Source: Clostridium sp. 26_21 (lineage in GTDB: Bacteria > Bacillota > Clostridia > TANB77 > CAG-508). From it: a stretch of DNA of 64,000 nt. The position numbers were made by a program, and so were the translations under genes. Below are positions 32,592-41,547 of the stretch, one piece after another. The stretch's first letter is position 1; the number at the start of each line of letters is the position of its first letter. The notes beneath the pieces are model-generated. The model was not told the origin of the DNA and made no database searches. It saw nothing but the letters and a program-made list of their open reading frames with translations. Location: the NCBI GenBank assembly GCA_001915995.1, contig MNRO01000018.1:1-64000 (forward strand), read 5' to 3'.

Positions 32592-34397
32592 ATGAACATA
32601 ATATATATAATAACATCAATAATATTAGTAACCTCATATTTATTAATCCCCAAAAAAGAAGAAAAACAAAATTTAATACATAGTATAATTATAAGTACTA
32701 TTATATTTTTAGCATATAATATATTTATTTGTACAATTATGTTTTTTATAAATATAAAGTCAAACCTATTAAATTTATCAATAGTAAATATAATATTTTC
32801 GATTTTACCAATTGATATAATAATCAAAAATAAAAAAGTTCAAAAATATTGTATAAATAAAATAGATTTAATAGCAGTTATAATTATATTAGTAGCAACA
32901 GTTGCATTAGCTATAACAAATTATGGAACAGAAATAGCAGCAAAACATGGAGTAACAGATGCTGCAACACATTTTTTTGTTGCAGATGATTTTTATAGAT
33001 ATTCAACATTATTGGCAAAACAGAATTCTGATATAGGTGTTAATTGGCTAAATGTTTCATTTTTAATGGCAGGAGCATATATAAATACTGGAATATTTTT
33101 TAAAATTTGTGCAAGTTTTGTAAATGAAGTTTATTTTGTAAAATTATATTTTATTTTTGATATATTTATTTGGATATTATCTGGATTATTAATGTATACA
33201 TTGTTGTCATATAAAAGAGAAAAAACAAAAGACAAAATATTAGCTTTGTTTTTTACATTTTTTTATGTATTAGCATATCAAATGAATAGCTTATTTGCAG
33301 GTTTCTCATATTTAGGAGTAGGATTAGATATAATAATAGGAATTTTAATAATAATGAAATTAGATCTAAAAAAAGCATATAAAAGATTATTTCTATTATT
33401 GCTAAATACAGGAATTATGTTCTCATATTATTATTTTGCTCCAGTAATATTTTTGACAGTATTTTGGCAAATATTAAAAGATAATAAAAGAGATAAAATA
33501 AAGATTTTTAGCAGAAAAAATATATTTGATGTATTCATAAGCTTGTTTATTCCAGGAATGTTGGGAGTAACATATTTTATAATATTACCTAGATTTATTA
33601 ATACAAATCAGGGTATAAATTATGTATCTGCACTAACTACAGATGGTTTTATTTATGAAAATTTAATTGCAAATGTTTTAATATATGTATTATTTTCAGA
33701 AGTATTTTTGATTTACAATTGTATTAGGAAAAAAGATTCATTTTTAGATAAAATGCTTTTATTAAGTATATTGTTTTGGGTAATTGTATTTTGTGGATAT
33801 GAAATTGGATTAATTTCAAGTTATTATTTTTACAAAATATATTATATGTTATTTATAGTTCTAGTTGCAAGTAGTTTTGAAACTGTTAGAAGTTTTACTG
33901 AAAGCAATAAAGTTATTAGAATAATAACATATATATTAATTTTGGCATATTCTATTGGAATTGCAGTTTCAATGATAACAGAAAAACCTTTATATATTTT
34001 TGACATTTATTCAAATAATGGTGCTGAATTAAAGAGTTCATATTCACTTATAAAAGAAAAAGAATATGAGTTATATGAATATTATAATAAAAATATTAAT
34101 ATAATAAATAATAATGATACATTATGGTGTTTGCCTCAAGGAAACACTGGAAGAGATAGATGGGTATATAGTATTACCAAAAATGGAAATTGTTTACATG
34201 AAGTATTAAATAATAATAAAAATGTAACAATTGATACATTTGTTAAAAAAAGTAAATATAAATATTTTGTTCTTTTTAAAAATGATTATAATGGTGAATA
34301 TGATAAAATTGATGATCAAGCAAAACAGAATAATTTAAAAATTTTAATAAAAAATTCGGCTGGAATGATTTTAGAAAAACAAAATTTGTCTGAATAA
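32592..34397 (+). CDS. Large polytopic membrane protein, GT-C-like
   Basis: About 601 residues with at least ten hydrophobic segments and a C-terminal polar domain of about 130 residues. After the third segment is G-T-E-I-A-A-K-H-G-V-T-D-A-A-T-H-F-F-V-A-D-D-F-Y, an acidic loop of the type that often carries the catalytic Asp in lipid-linked-sugar glycosyltransferases of GT-C fold. ATG 32592 follows AAAGGA; an upstream in-frame start at 32547 overlaps the terminator. It lies between the pilin-like genes and SpoIVB. It could glycosylate surface proteins, but no family signature was recognised, so that is only a suggestion. Confidence 0.5.
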   Translation: MNIIYIITSIILVTSYLLIPKKEEKQNLIHSIIISTIIFLAYNIFICTIMFFINIKSNLLNLSIVNIIFSILPIDIIIKNKKVQKYCINKIDLIAVIIILVATVALAITNYGTEIAAKHGVTDAATHFFVADDFYRYSTLLAKQNSDIGVNWLNVSFLMAGAYINTGIFFKICASFVNEVYFVKLYFIFDIFIWILSGLLMYTLLSYKREKTKDKILALFFTFFYVLAYQMNSLFAGFSYLGVGLDIIIGILIIMKLDLKKAYKRLFLLLLNTGIMFSYYYFAPVIFLTVFWQILKDNKRDKIKIFSRKNIFDVFISLFIPGMLGVTYFIILPRFINTNQGINYVSALTTDGFIYENLIANVLIYVLFSEVFLIYNCIRKKDSFLDKMLLLSILFWVIVFCGYEIGLISSYYFYKIYYMLFIVLVASSFETVRSFTESNKVIRIITYILILAYSIGIAVSMITEKPLYIFDIYSNNGAELKSSYSLIKEKEYELYEYYNKNINIINNNDTLWCLPQGNTGRDRWVYSITKNGNCLHEVLNNNKNVTIDTFVKKSKYKYFVLFKNDYNGEYDKIDDQAKQNNLKILIKNSAGMILEKQNLSE

Positions 34398-34454
34398 AAA
34401 AACATATAGTACAAATAATAAAGAAAAAATCTTTTTAAGAATGTGAGGAGAAAG

Positions 34455-35663
34455 ATGAAACATTTAAAAAGAGTATCTCTATTATTTGTATTATTTTTTA
34501 TATTTATATATGTAGTTTCTATTGATAATATTCCACAAACAATAGAAATTTTTCAAGGAGAAGAAATAAATATTCAAACATTGTGGGGAATTAATATTTC
34601 TAATTCTGATAAAACAATTGAAACTTCAACTAGATTATATTCAAATACATTTGATAAAATTGGTGAAGAAGAACTAGAAGTTAGTTTATTTGATAAAATT
34701 AAATTAAAAACTATAAATGTAAATGTAATTGAAGATGTTGAAGTAATACCTGTTGGAGAAATAGTAGGGATTAAATTATATACTAATGGAGTTCTTGTAG
34801 TTGGAACAGCTTCTATTGAAGGATGTGATGGAAAAATATATAAACCATATCAAGAATGTGGTATTCAAGAGGGAGACTCAATAACACATATTAATGGAAA
34901 AGAAATAACATCTGCAGAAGATATGATGGAAGAAATAAATGTTTTTGCTGATAATTCAGTTGAATTAACATTTATACATGATAATGAGATAAAAACAGGC
35001 AAGATTGTACCTGTAAAAAATAAAGAAAATTTATATAAAATAGGATTATGGGTCAGAGATAGTGCTGCAGGAGTTGGAACAGTAACATTTTATAATGAAG
35101 AAACTAAATGTTTTGCTGCTCTTGGACATGGTATTACAGATGTAGATACAGGAGAAATATTAAGTACTTCTTCAGGTGAAATTGATGGAGCCAAAATATT
35201 ATCTATTATAAAAGGAGAAAAAAATGAACCAGGAAAAATAGAGGGAACAATAAGAAGTAATATTATGATAGGAAATATTTATAATAATACTCAATTTGGT
35301 ATTTTTGGTGTGATAAAAAATACTGAAAATTTGAATTTGAATTTTAATAGAAAAATGAAAATTGCATCAAGAAACGAGATTAAAACAGGTGAAGCAATTT
35401 GTCTTAGCAATATAGATGGAGAGGTCAAAGAATATAAATTAAATATAACTAAAATTTATCAAAATAATAACTATGATAATAAAAGTATGTTAATAACTAT
35501 AACAGATGAGAATTTAATAAATAAGTCTGGTGGAATAGTTCAAGGAATGAGTGGCTCGCCAATAATACAAAATGGAAAATTTGTTGGAGCAATAACACAT
35601 GTATTAGTAAATAATCCAACTGTAGGATATGCTGTTTTTGGCGATTTAATGCTTAAATATTGA
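34455..35663 (+). CDS. spoIVB: SpoIVB-type sporulation peptidase (S55)
   Basis: About 402 residues. The N-terminal helix (about 6-24) exports it; a PDZ domain follows (C-G-I-Q-E-G-D-S-I-T-H-I-N-G-K-E-I). The protease part has the catalytic His in A-A-L-G-H-G-I-T-D and the Ser in G-M-S-G-S-P-I-I-Q-N-G-K, both conserved in SpoIVB. In Bacillus this protease, secreted from the forespore, cuts SpoIVFA so that pro-sigma-K is processed. ATG 34455 is chosen because the GAGGAG site (34445-34450) lies inside the longer GTG frame from 34443. Usually found near spo0A and recN; here it stands between a membrane protein and trpS. Confidence 0.9.
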   Translation: MKHLKRVSLLFVLFFIFIYVVSIDNIPQTIEIFQGEEINIQTLWGINISNSDKTIETSTRLYSNTFDKIGEEELEVSLFDKIKLKTINVNVIEDVEVIPVGEIVGIKLYTNGVLVVGTASIEGCDGKIYKPYQECGIQEGDSITHINGKEITSAEDMMEEINVFADNSVELTFIHDNEIKTGKIVPVKNKENLYKIGLWVRDSAAGVGTVTFYNEETKCFAALGHGITDVDTGEILSTSSGEIDGAKILSIIKGEKNEPGKIEGTIRSNIMIGNIYNNTQFGIFGVIKNTENLNLNFNRKMKIASRNEIKTGEAICLSNIDGEVKEYKLNITKIYQNNNYDNKSMLITITDENLINKSGGIVQGMSGSPIIQNGKFVGAITHVLVNNPTVGYAVFGDLMLKY

Positions 35664-35688
35664 CATTAAGCAGGTTTTGTAATAAAAT
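35660..35688 (+). promoter_or_regulatory. Promoter of trpS, overlapping the spoIVB stop
   Basis: A perfect TTGACA (35660-35665) includes the spoIVB TGA. After a 17-base spacer comes TAAAAT (35683-35688). A leader of about 65 bases would follow. Confidence 0.78.
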
Positions 35689-35709
35689 TATAATGTAAAA
35701 AATGAGAAG

Positions 35710-35740
35710 AGTTACTAGCTAATATATTTAGCTAGTAACT
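35710..35740 (+). promoter_or_regulatory. Perfect 13-bp hairpin in the trpS leader
   Basis: AGTTACTAGCTAA (35710-35722) and TTAGCTAGTAACT (35728-35740) form an exact stem around TATAT, 22 bases before the trpS ATG. The T tail is very short, so it may be the spoIVB terminator, an mRNA-stabilising hairpin or part of a control leader. There is no T-box specifier structure of usual size. Confidence 0.65.
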
Positions 35741-35762
35741 TTAATGAAAGGAATGATAATAA

Positions 35763-36776
35763 ATGGATAAAAAAAGAATTGTAACAGGAGACAGACCAAC
35801 AGGAAGATTACATATAGGACATTATTTTGGATCATTAAAAAATAGAGTAAAATTACAAGAAAGTGGAGAATATGATCAATACATATTAATTGCTGATGTT
35901 CAAGCATTAACAGATAATTTTAACAATCCAGAAAAAGTAAGAAAAAATGTAAGAGAAGTCTTAATGGATTATTTATCAGTAGGAATAGACCCTGAAAAAA
36001 CAACAATATATATACAATCAATGATACCTGAAACTGCTGAACTAACAGTTTTTTATTCAAACTTAGTTACAATTGCAAGACTTGAAAGAAATCCAACAGT
36101 AAAAACAGAAATTGCACAAAAAAGAGATTTGTTTGGTGAAAGTGTAACATATGGATTTTTAGGATATCCAGTAAGTCAAGCAGCAGATATAACTGTAATG
36201 GACGGAACTATCATTCCAGTAGGAGAAGATCAATTACCATTAATAGAACAATGTAGAGAAATTGTAAGAAAATTCAACAGTATATATGGAGATGTATTAA
36301 AAGAACCAGAAGCAGTATTATCAAAAGGAAAAAGAATAAAAGGTCTTGATGGAAACGAAAAAATGGGAAAATCATTAGGAAATGCCATTTATTTATCAGA
36401 CACAGTTGAAGATGTAAATAGAAAAGTAATGAGTGCAGTAACAGATCCAAATAGAATCAAAAAAGATGATAAAGGAAATCCAGATATATGTATGGTTTCA
36501 TATTATCATAAATTATTTAGTTCTGAAGAAGAATGTAAGGCTATTTGCGAAGAATGTAGAGCTGGAAAAAGAGGTTGTGTAGCTTGTAAAAAGCAATTAG
36601 CACAAAATATAAATAATACATTAGAACCAATGAGAGAAAAAAGAAAATATTATGAACAACACCCTGAAATAGTTGATGAAATATTAATAAATGGAACAGA
36701 AAAAGCAAGAGAAACAGCAAAAGAAACAATGAAAAAAGTAAAAAAAGCAATGAAACTTGACTATTTTCAAGATTAG
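35763..36776 (+). CDS. trpS: Tryptophanyl-tRNA synthetase
   Basis: A 337-residue class I synthetase that charges tRNA-Trp. The ATP-binding motif is P-T-G-R-L-H-I-G-H-Y (about residues 12-21), and the second is the K-M-S-K-S variant K-M-G-K-S near 196-200. V-G-E-D-Q-L-P-L-I-E and V-M-D-G-T-I-I-P fit the tryptophan pocket region. Length is normal for bacteria. An additional C-E-E-C-R-A-G-K-R-G-C-V-A-C run near residues 265-277 holds four cysteines, as in metal-binding forms of TrpRS. The gene follows its own promoter and is 16 bases before obg. Confidence 0.95.
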   Translation: MDKKRIVTGDRPTGRLHIGHYFGSLKNRVKLQESGEYDQYILIADVQALTDNFNNPEKVRKNVREVLMDYLSVGIDPEKTTIYIQSMIPETAELTVFYSNLVTIARLERNPTVKTEIAQKRDLFGESVTYGFLGYPVSQAADITVMDGTIIPVGEDQLPLIEQCREIVRKFNSIYGDVLKEPEAVLSKGKRIKGLDGNEKMGKSLGNAIYLSDTVEDVNRKVMSAVTDPNRIKKDDKGNPDICMVSYYHKLFSSEEECKAICEECRAGKRGCVACKKQLAQNINNTLEPMREKRKYYEQHPEIVDEILINGTEKARETAKETMKKVKKAMKLDYFQD

Positions 36777-36792
36777 ATAGGAGATGAAAAAA

Positions 36793-38067
36793 TTGTTTAC
36801 AGATTATACAAAAATAATAATAAAATCAGGTAATGGTGGAGATGGAGCCATTACATTCAGAAGAGAAAAATATGTAGCAGCAGGTGGACCTGATGGAGGA
36901 GATGGTGGAAGAGGTGGAAACATCTATTTCAGAGTAGATCCTAATGCAAATACATTAATAGATTTTAGATTTACTAAAAAATTTAAAGCACAAAATGGTG
37001 AAAATGGAAGTGGATCAAACAGATATGGAAAAGCAGGAGAAGACTTATATATAGATGTTCCAATAGGAACAATTATAAAAGATGCAGAAACAGGAAAAGT
37101 TGTTGCAGACCTTTCAAAAGAAGGACAAGAAGAACTTGTACTAAAAGGTGGAAGAGGTGGAAAAGGAAATTCACATTTTGCAACAGCAACAAGACAAGTT
37201 CCAAGATTTGCACAAGCTGGTGAAGAAGGAGAAGAAAAAGAAGTAATATTAGAATTAAAACTTCTTGCAGATGTTGGATTATTAGGATTCCCAAATGTAG
37301 GAAAATCAACATTTTTATCAAGAGTAACAGATGCAAAACCTAAGATTGCAAATTATCATTTTACAACAATAGAACCAAATTTAGGGGTTGTAAAAACAGC
37401 AAGTGGAGATAGTTTTGTAATTGCAGATATACCTGGAATTATAGAAGGTGCAAGTGAAGGTGTAGGACTTGGAATACAATTCCTACGTCATGTAGAAAGA
37501 ACAAGATTATTATTACATGTAATAGATGTATCTGGAAGTGAAGGAAGAGATCCTGTAGAAGATTATCATACAATAAATGAAGAACTAAAAAAATACAGTG
37601 AAAAATTAGCAACAAGAAAACAAATACTTGTAGCAAATAAAATTGATGTAATGCAAGATGATGAAAGACTAAAAGAACTTGAAGAATTAGCTAAAAAAGA
37701 AAATTTAGAATTATTCAAAATTTCAGGTGTAACAGGTGAAGGGATATCTGAATTATTAAATAGAGTATCTGAAGTGTTAAAAACATTACCAAAAGAAGAA
37801 ATAGTTGAAGAAGAAGATAAAGTTATATATACTTTAGAAGATGACAAAGAAGACTTTACAGTAAGAAAAGATGGAGATACATTTGTTGTTGAAGGAAAAG
37901 CTGTAAATAGATTAATGGGAAGAATAAATATAGATGATAATGAGTCAATGTATTATTTCCAAAAGAAACTAAAAGAATTAGGAATTGAAGATGAACTAAA
38001 AAGACAAGGCATTTGTGAAGGTGATTATGTTAAAATGCTTAATTGGACTTTTGAGTGGTATCAATAA
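36793..38067 (+). CDS. obg: Obg/CgtA GTPase, TTG start
   Basis: About 424 residues. The glycine-rich Obg domain (S-G-N-G-G-D-G-A-I and P-D-G-G-D-G-G-R-G-G) is followed by a GTPase domain with G1 G-F-P-N-V-G-K-S-T (about 160-168), switch D-I-P-G-I-I-E-G-A and N-K-I-D, and a C-terminal OCT domain. Obg assists 50S ribosome assembly and stress signalling. Start: ATG at 36784 directly touches the GGAG at 36780-36783, leaving no room for initiation. TTG at 36793 is 9 bases away and lets the protein begin with Phe-Thr-Asp, matching the usual M-F-x-D of Obg. In most genomes obg follows rplU-rpmA; here it is with trpS. Confidence 0.93.
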   Translation: MFTDYTKIIIKSGNGGDGAITFRREKYVAAGGPDGGDGGRGGNIYFRVDPNANTLIDFRFTKKFKAQNGENGSGSNRYGKAGEDLYIDVPIGTIIKDAETGKVVADLSKEGQEELVLKGGRGGKGNSHFATATRQVPRFAQAGEEGEEKEVILELKLLADVGLLGFPNVGKSTFLSRVTDAKPKIANYHFTTIEPNLGVVKTASGDSFVIADIPGIIEGASEGVGLGIQFLRHVERTRLLLHVIDVSGSEGRDPVEDYHTINEELKKYSEKLATRKQILVANKIDVMQDDERLKELEELAKKENLELFKISGVTGEGISELLNRVSEVLKTLPKEEIVEEEDKVIYTLEDDKEDFTVRKDGDTFVVEGKAVNRLMGRINIDDNESMYYFQKKLKELGIEDELKRQGICEGDYVKMLNWTFEWYQ

Positions 38068-38074
38068 ATAATGT

Positions 38075-38103
38075 AAAATAGCAAGATTTTCTTGCTATTT
38101 TTC
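38075..38103 (+). terminator. Terminator after obg
   Basis: AAAATAGCAAG (38075-38085) pairs with CTTGCTATTTT (38091-38101), with a five-base loop and T run. Confidence 0.9.
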
Positions 38104-38157
38104 TTAATTTAATGTAAAATATATAAGTATGATTTTTAATAAAGAGAGGAAAGAACC

Positions 38158-39009
38158 ATGCAAGAAATATTAGAAGTATTAAAAGAAACAGCAATAGATA
38201 GTGTAAAATTATTACCATTTTTATTTATAACATATTTAATAATGGAATATATAGAACATAAAACAAGTAATAAAGTAAAACAAGTTATTGAAAAATCTGG
38301 AAAATTCGGACCATTATTAGGAGGAATTGTAGGAATAGTACCACAATGTGGATTTTCAGTATCTGCAACAAATTTATATTCAGCAAGAGTAATAACACTA
38401 GGAACACTTATTTCTGTATATTTAACAACATCTGATGAAATGTTACCAATATTAATTTCAGAAACAATACCAGTATCAACAATATTAACAATTTTAGGAA
38501 TAAAATTAGTAATAGGAATATTAGCAGGATTTATAATAGATTTTGTAGCAAGAAAATTGCATAAAGAAAAAGAAGAAACTAAAATAGAAGAAATATGTGA
38601 ACATGAACATTGTCATTGTGAAAAAAATATAGCATTATCAGCATTAAAACATACATTAAATATATTTTTATTTATATTTATTATAACACTTGTAATAAAT
38701 GGAATAATAGAAATAATTGGTCAAGAGAACCTTGCAAATATAGTTAGCAAAAATGTAATATTAGGACCTGTTATAGCAGGAATAATAGGATTAATTCCAA
38801 ATTGTGCATCATCAGTAGTTCTAACTGAATTATTTGTAGAAAATGTTATATCAATGCCAATATTAATTTCAGGATTATGTGTAAATGCAGGTGTAGGATT
38901 ATTAGTATTATTTAAAACAAATGAGAATAAAAAAGAAAATCTAAAAATTATAGGACTATTATATGCAATAGGTGTAATATCAGGACTTATTTTAGAAATT
39001 ATCATTTAA
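38158..39009 (+). CDS. ArsP_2-type putative manganese/metal efflux transporter
   Basis: A 283-residue membrane protein made of two repeat halves. The first has G-P-L-L-G-G-I-V-G-I-V-P-Q-C-G-F-S, the second G-P-V-I-A-G-I-I-G-L-I-P-N-C-A-S-S, the mirrored Cys motifs of the ArsP_2/DUF2899 family, whose members have been annotated as putative manganese transporters. The loop between the halves (about residues 145-156) reads C-E-H-E-H-C-H-C, a likely metal-binding site. Around eight hydrophobic segments in total. It stands alone between the obg terminator and a promoter at 39024. Efflux and metal are by family analogy; no riboswitch was recognised upstream. Confidence 0.8.
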   Translation: MQEILEVLKETAIDSVKLLPFLFITYLIMEYIEHKTSNKVKQVIEKSGKFGPLLGGIVGIVPQCGFSVSATNLYSARVITLGTLISVYLTTSDEMLPILISETIPVSTILTILGIKLVIGILAGFIIDFVARKLHKEKEETKIEEICEHEHCHCEKNIALSALKHTLNIFLFIFIITLVINGIIEIIGQENLANIVSKNVILGPVIAGIIGLIPNCASSVVLTELFVENVISMPILISGLCVNAGVGLLVLFKTNENKKENLKIIGLLYAIGVISGLILEIII

Positions 39010-39023
39010 ATTGGAAAAATTAC

Positions 39024-39052
39024 TTGAAATTTTAAGCTTTTTGTAGGATAAT
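39024..39052 (+). promoter_or_regulatory. Promoter of the coupling-protein gene
   Basis: TTGAAA (39024-39029), 17 bases, GATAAT (39047-39052), with the ATG 42 bases on. Confidence 0.6.
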
Positions 39053-39093
39053 ATAAGTGTGTGATAATAAATTGAAAATGAAAGGAAGCAAAC

Positions 39094-41412
39094 ATGAAAT
39101 TAATAGATAAATTTTTAAAAAAGTTAAATACAAATAGAAATACATTTGTAACATATATATTAACATTAATTTCATTTTATTTAGCAATAGATAGAATAGT
39201 AGAAATGCTATTTATGATATTTACTGGAGTATCAGTATCATATTGGGGACCATTTATGTATACATTTGCTTTAGCATGTCCTGTATTTGCATTTCTATTT
39301 TCTGGTTCTTCAGAATTTGCATCATCCAAAAATACTAAAGTAACATTATTTTATACATATGTAGTTGGTTTATATGTTATTGCATTATCAATGTTTGTAC
39401 AATGGATTAATAGAGGAGTATGGTTATTATTAATATCTTTACCAGGATATACAGAACTTGTAACAGATTTTTCTGAATTAATAAAACCAGCATTAATATC
39501 ATTAGCAATATATTTGCCATTAACTACATTTTATGGTGTATTTAAATTTATACGTTTAGGTGTTGGAGATAGTAAAGATTGGACTAGATCAATATGGGAT
39601 TATAGAGGAATAAATTTAAGTGACACTAAACAAGGACATGGTCCATTTACATGTGATTTATATGTTTGTAATGATTTTGAAACAGGTAAAAAAGTACAAT
39701 TTGTTGAAAAAGCAAGATATCAATCATTGTTAGTTGTTGGAGGTTCAGGAACTGGAAAAACAGCATTAATAGTTGAACCATTTGTAGCGAAAGATATAGA
39801 GAAAAAAGCATTTTATATAGCAAATGCAAAAGAAATGGGATATACAGCATTAAAAACAGGAATAGCAGTATTAAATAAACCATATGATAATGAATATTTA
39901 AATCAAAATTTTTCTTTGGATATGATTACACCTGTTGATGGGAAAGAATCAATTTATAAATCATATATGAATAAGATGATATTAGCATCATTAGGAAATA
40001 GTTATTCATATAGAAATTTAGGAATTACAGCAGTATCACCAGATTATGAATCAACAGAAAAAATGATTAATGTTTGCAAGAATTTTCATATAAAATATAA
40101 TATTATAGATCCAGCTAACAGAGGATCTATAGGATTAAATCCATTTATATATGATGATCCAAATAAAATAGCAATAACAATTTCAGCAGCATTAAAAGCT
40201 ATGTATGTAAATGCACATCCAGAAATAGAAGATACATATAGAGAAGAATATATAATCCAAGCAGTTGAAAATTTAGCAATTATGTTAAAAGAAATGTATC
40301 CTCGTTTAAATGGTGGAAATTTACCAAATTTAGATGATATGTTAAAAATGCTTACAAATTATAGCATAGTAGAAAAAATGTGTGAAATAATGTGTCAAGA
40401 TCCAGAACTTGCAGAAAAATATTCGAGTCAAATAACATATTTTAAGAGAAACTTTTATGAAAATGCGCCAGGAAAAGCATTAACAGAACAATATTTATAT
40501 TTAGCTGTATCACAACTTGATAATTTATTAAGATTACCTGGAGTAAAAACAATATTATGTAATAGACATAATAATATTGATTTTGATAAAGCATTAGCAA
40601 ATGGAGAAGTAACATTTGTATGTACTCGTAGAGGGGATTTAGGAAGAGTAAGCCATAAGGCATTTGGATTATTTTTCTTATTATCAATGCAAAATGCAGT
40701 ATTAAGAAGACCTGGAAATGAAAATAGTAGAATACCACATTTCTTATATATAGATGAATTTCCAGATTTTATATGTAAAGATACAGAAGCAATATTTACA
40801 TTATATAGAAAATATAAAGTTGCAACAACAATAACAGCCCAAAACTTATCTCAATTAGAAGCAAATGCGCCAGATATGAAATATAGAGAAACAATTATTT
40901 CAAACTGTGCAAATAAAATTTTCTTAGGAAATGCAGATAATACAGAATTAACTTGGTGGGCAAATGAATTTGGAAAACGAAGAAGTTGGACATATGGAAA
41001 TAGTATGGATATGAGTAAATTACAATATGATTCAAAAGTAAGTGGAATAAAATATGATTGGGAATTATATTGGCCAGCAAATAAATTAGGAACTATGAAA
41101 TTAAAAGTTGCAGCAATAAAATTAAAGAATGATGGTGGAGGATTTAATATAAATGATGGTAGATTAAATTTTATTGGAGCAAAATATAAAGAAGAACAAC
41201 CAGTAAAAATATATGATTTTGCTAAATTTACTGCAGGAGTTGTTGATGAAATAAATGATAGTAAAGCCAGAAACAAGTTTGATCCAAAACATATTAATTT
41301 TGTGGATGATAATGATGAAATGGATCCAATTCAAACAGATACAACAGATGCTACATTTGAATTTGATAATGAAAATGCAGTTGTAGTGAATTTGAAAAAA
41401 GGAAAGAAATAG
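39094..41412 (+). CDS. VirD4/TraG-like coupling ATPase without a conjugation locus
   Basis: A 772-residue membrane ATPase. Four hydrophobic segments lie in the first 155 residues (about 18-45, 51-70, 83-105, 132-152). Walker A is V-V-G-G-S-G-T-G-K-T-A (about 213-223), and Walker B is H-F-L-Y-I-D-E-F-P-D-F (about 548-558). After that, T-A-Q-N-L-S-Q-L-E and C-A-N-K-I-F-L-G-N-A-D match the TraM-recognition (TraG-D) domain. Coupling proteins bring substrates to type IV secretion channels. No relaxase, VirB4, VirB6 or VirB8 gene lies in this window. It is a single-gene transcript between a promoter and a terminator, with base composition like its neighbours. Role unknown; a housekeeping-like, domesticated form is possible. 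Confidence 0.85.
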   Translation: MKLIDKFLKKLNTNRNTFVTYILTLISFYLAIDRIVEMLFMIFTGVSVSYWGPFMYTFALACPVFAFLFSGSSEFASSKNTKVTLFYTYVVGLYVIALSMFVQWINRGVWLLLISLPGYTELVTDFSELIKPALISLAIYLPLTTFYGVFKFIRLGVGDSKDWTRSIWDYRGINLSDTKQGHGPFTCDLYVCNDFETGKKVQFVEKARYQSLLVVGGSGTGKTALIVEPFVAKDIEKKAFYIANAKEMGYTALKTGIAVLNKPYDNEYLNQNFSLDMITPVDGKESIYKSYMNKMILASLGNSYSYRNLGITAVSPDYESTEKMINVCKNFHIKYNIIDPANRGSIGLNPFIYDDPNKIAITISAALKAMYVNAHPEIEDTYREEYIIQAVENLAIMLKEMYPRLNGGNLPNLDDMLKMLTNYSIVEKMCEIMCQDPELAEKYSSQITYFKRNFYENAPGKALTEQYLYLAVSQLDNLLRLPGVKTILCNRHNNIDFDKALANGEVTFVCTRRGDLGRVSHKAFGLFFLLSMQNAVLRRPGNENSRIPHFLYIDEFPDFICKDTEAIFTLYRKYKVATTITAQNLSQLEANAPDMKYRETIISNCANKIFLGNADNTELTWWANEFGKRRSWTYGNSMDMSKLQYDSKVSGIKYDWELYWPANKLGTMKLKVAAIKLKNDGGGFNINDGRLNFIGAKYKEEQPVKIYDFAKFTAGVVDEINDSKARNKFDPKHINFVDDNDEMDPIQTDTTDATFEFDNENAVVVNLKKGKK

Positions 41413-41413
41413 T

Positions 41414-41447
41414 AAAGAAGAGCAGTGCATTTGTACTGTTCTCTCTT
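41414..41447 (+). terminator. Probable terminator after the coupling-protein gene
   Basis: AAAGAAGAGCAGT (41414-41426) pairs with ACTGTTCTCTCTTT (about 41435-41447), imperfectly, with G-U pairing and a one-base offset. It directly follows the stop. Confidence 0.6.
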
Positions 41448-41491
41448 TATGTTAGGAAGCAATAATTTTGTCAGCAAAAGCATAAAAATAC

Positions 41492-41520
41492 TTGAAAAAA
41501 AAATCAAAAAATAGTACAAT
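41492..41520 (+). promoter_or_regulatory. Promoter of queA
   Basis: TTGAAA (41492-41497), 17 bases, TACAAT (41515-41520), 27 bases before the GTG start. Confidence 0.7.
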
Positions 41521-41547
41521 ATAAAAGAATGAAAGGAAGAAGAAAAA

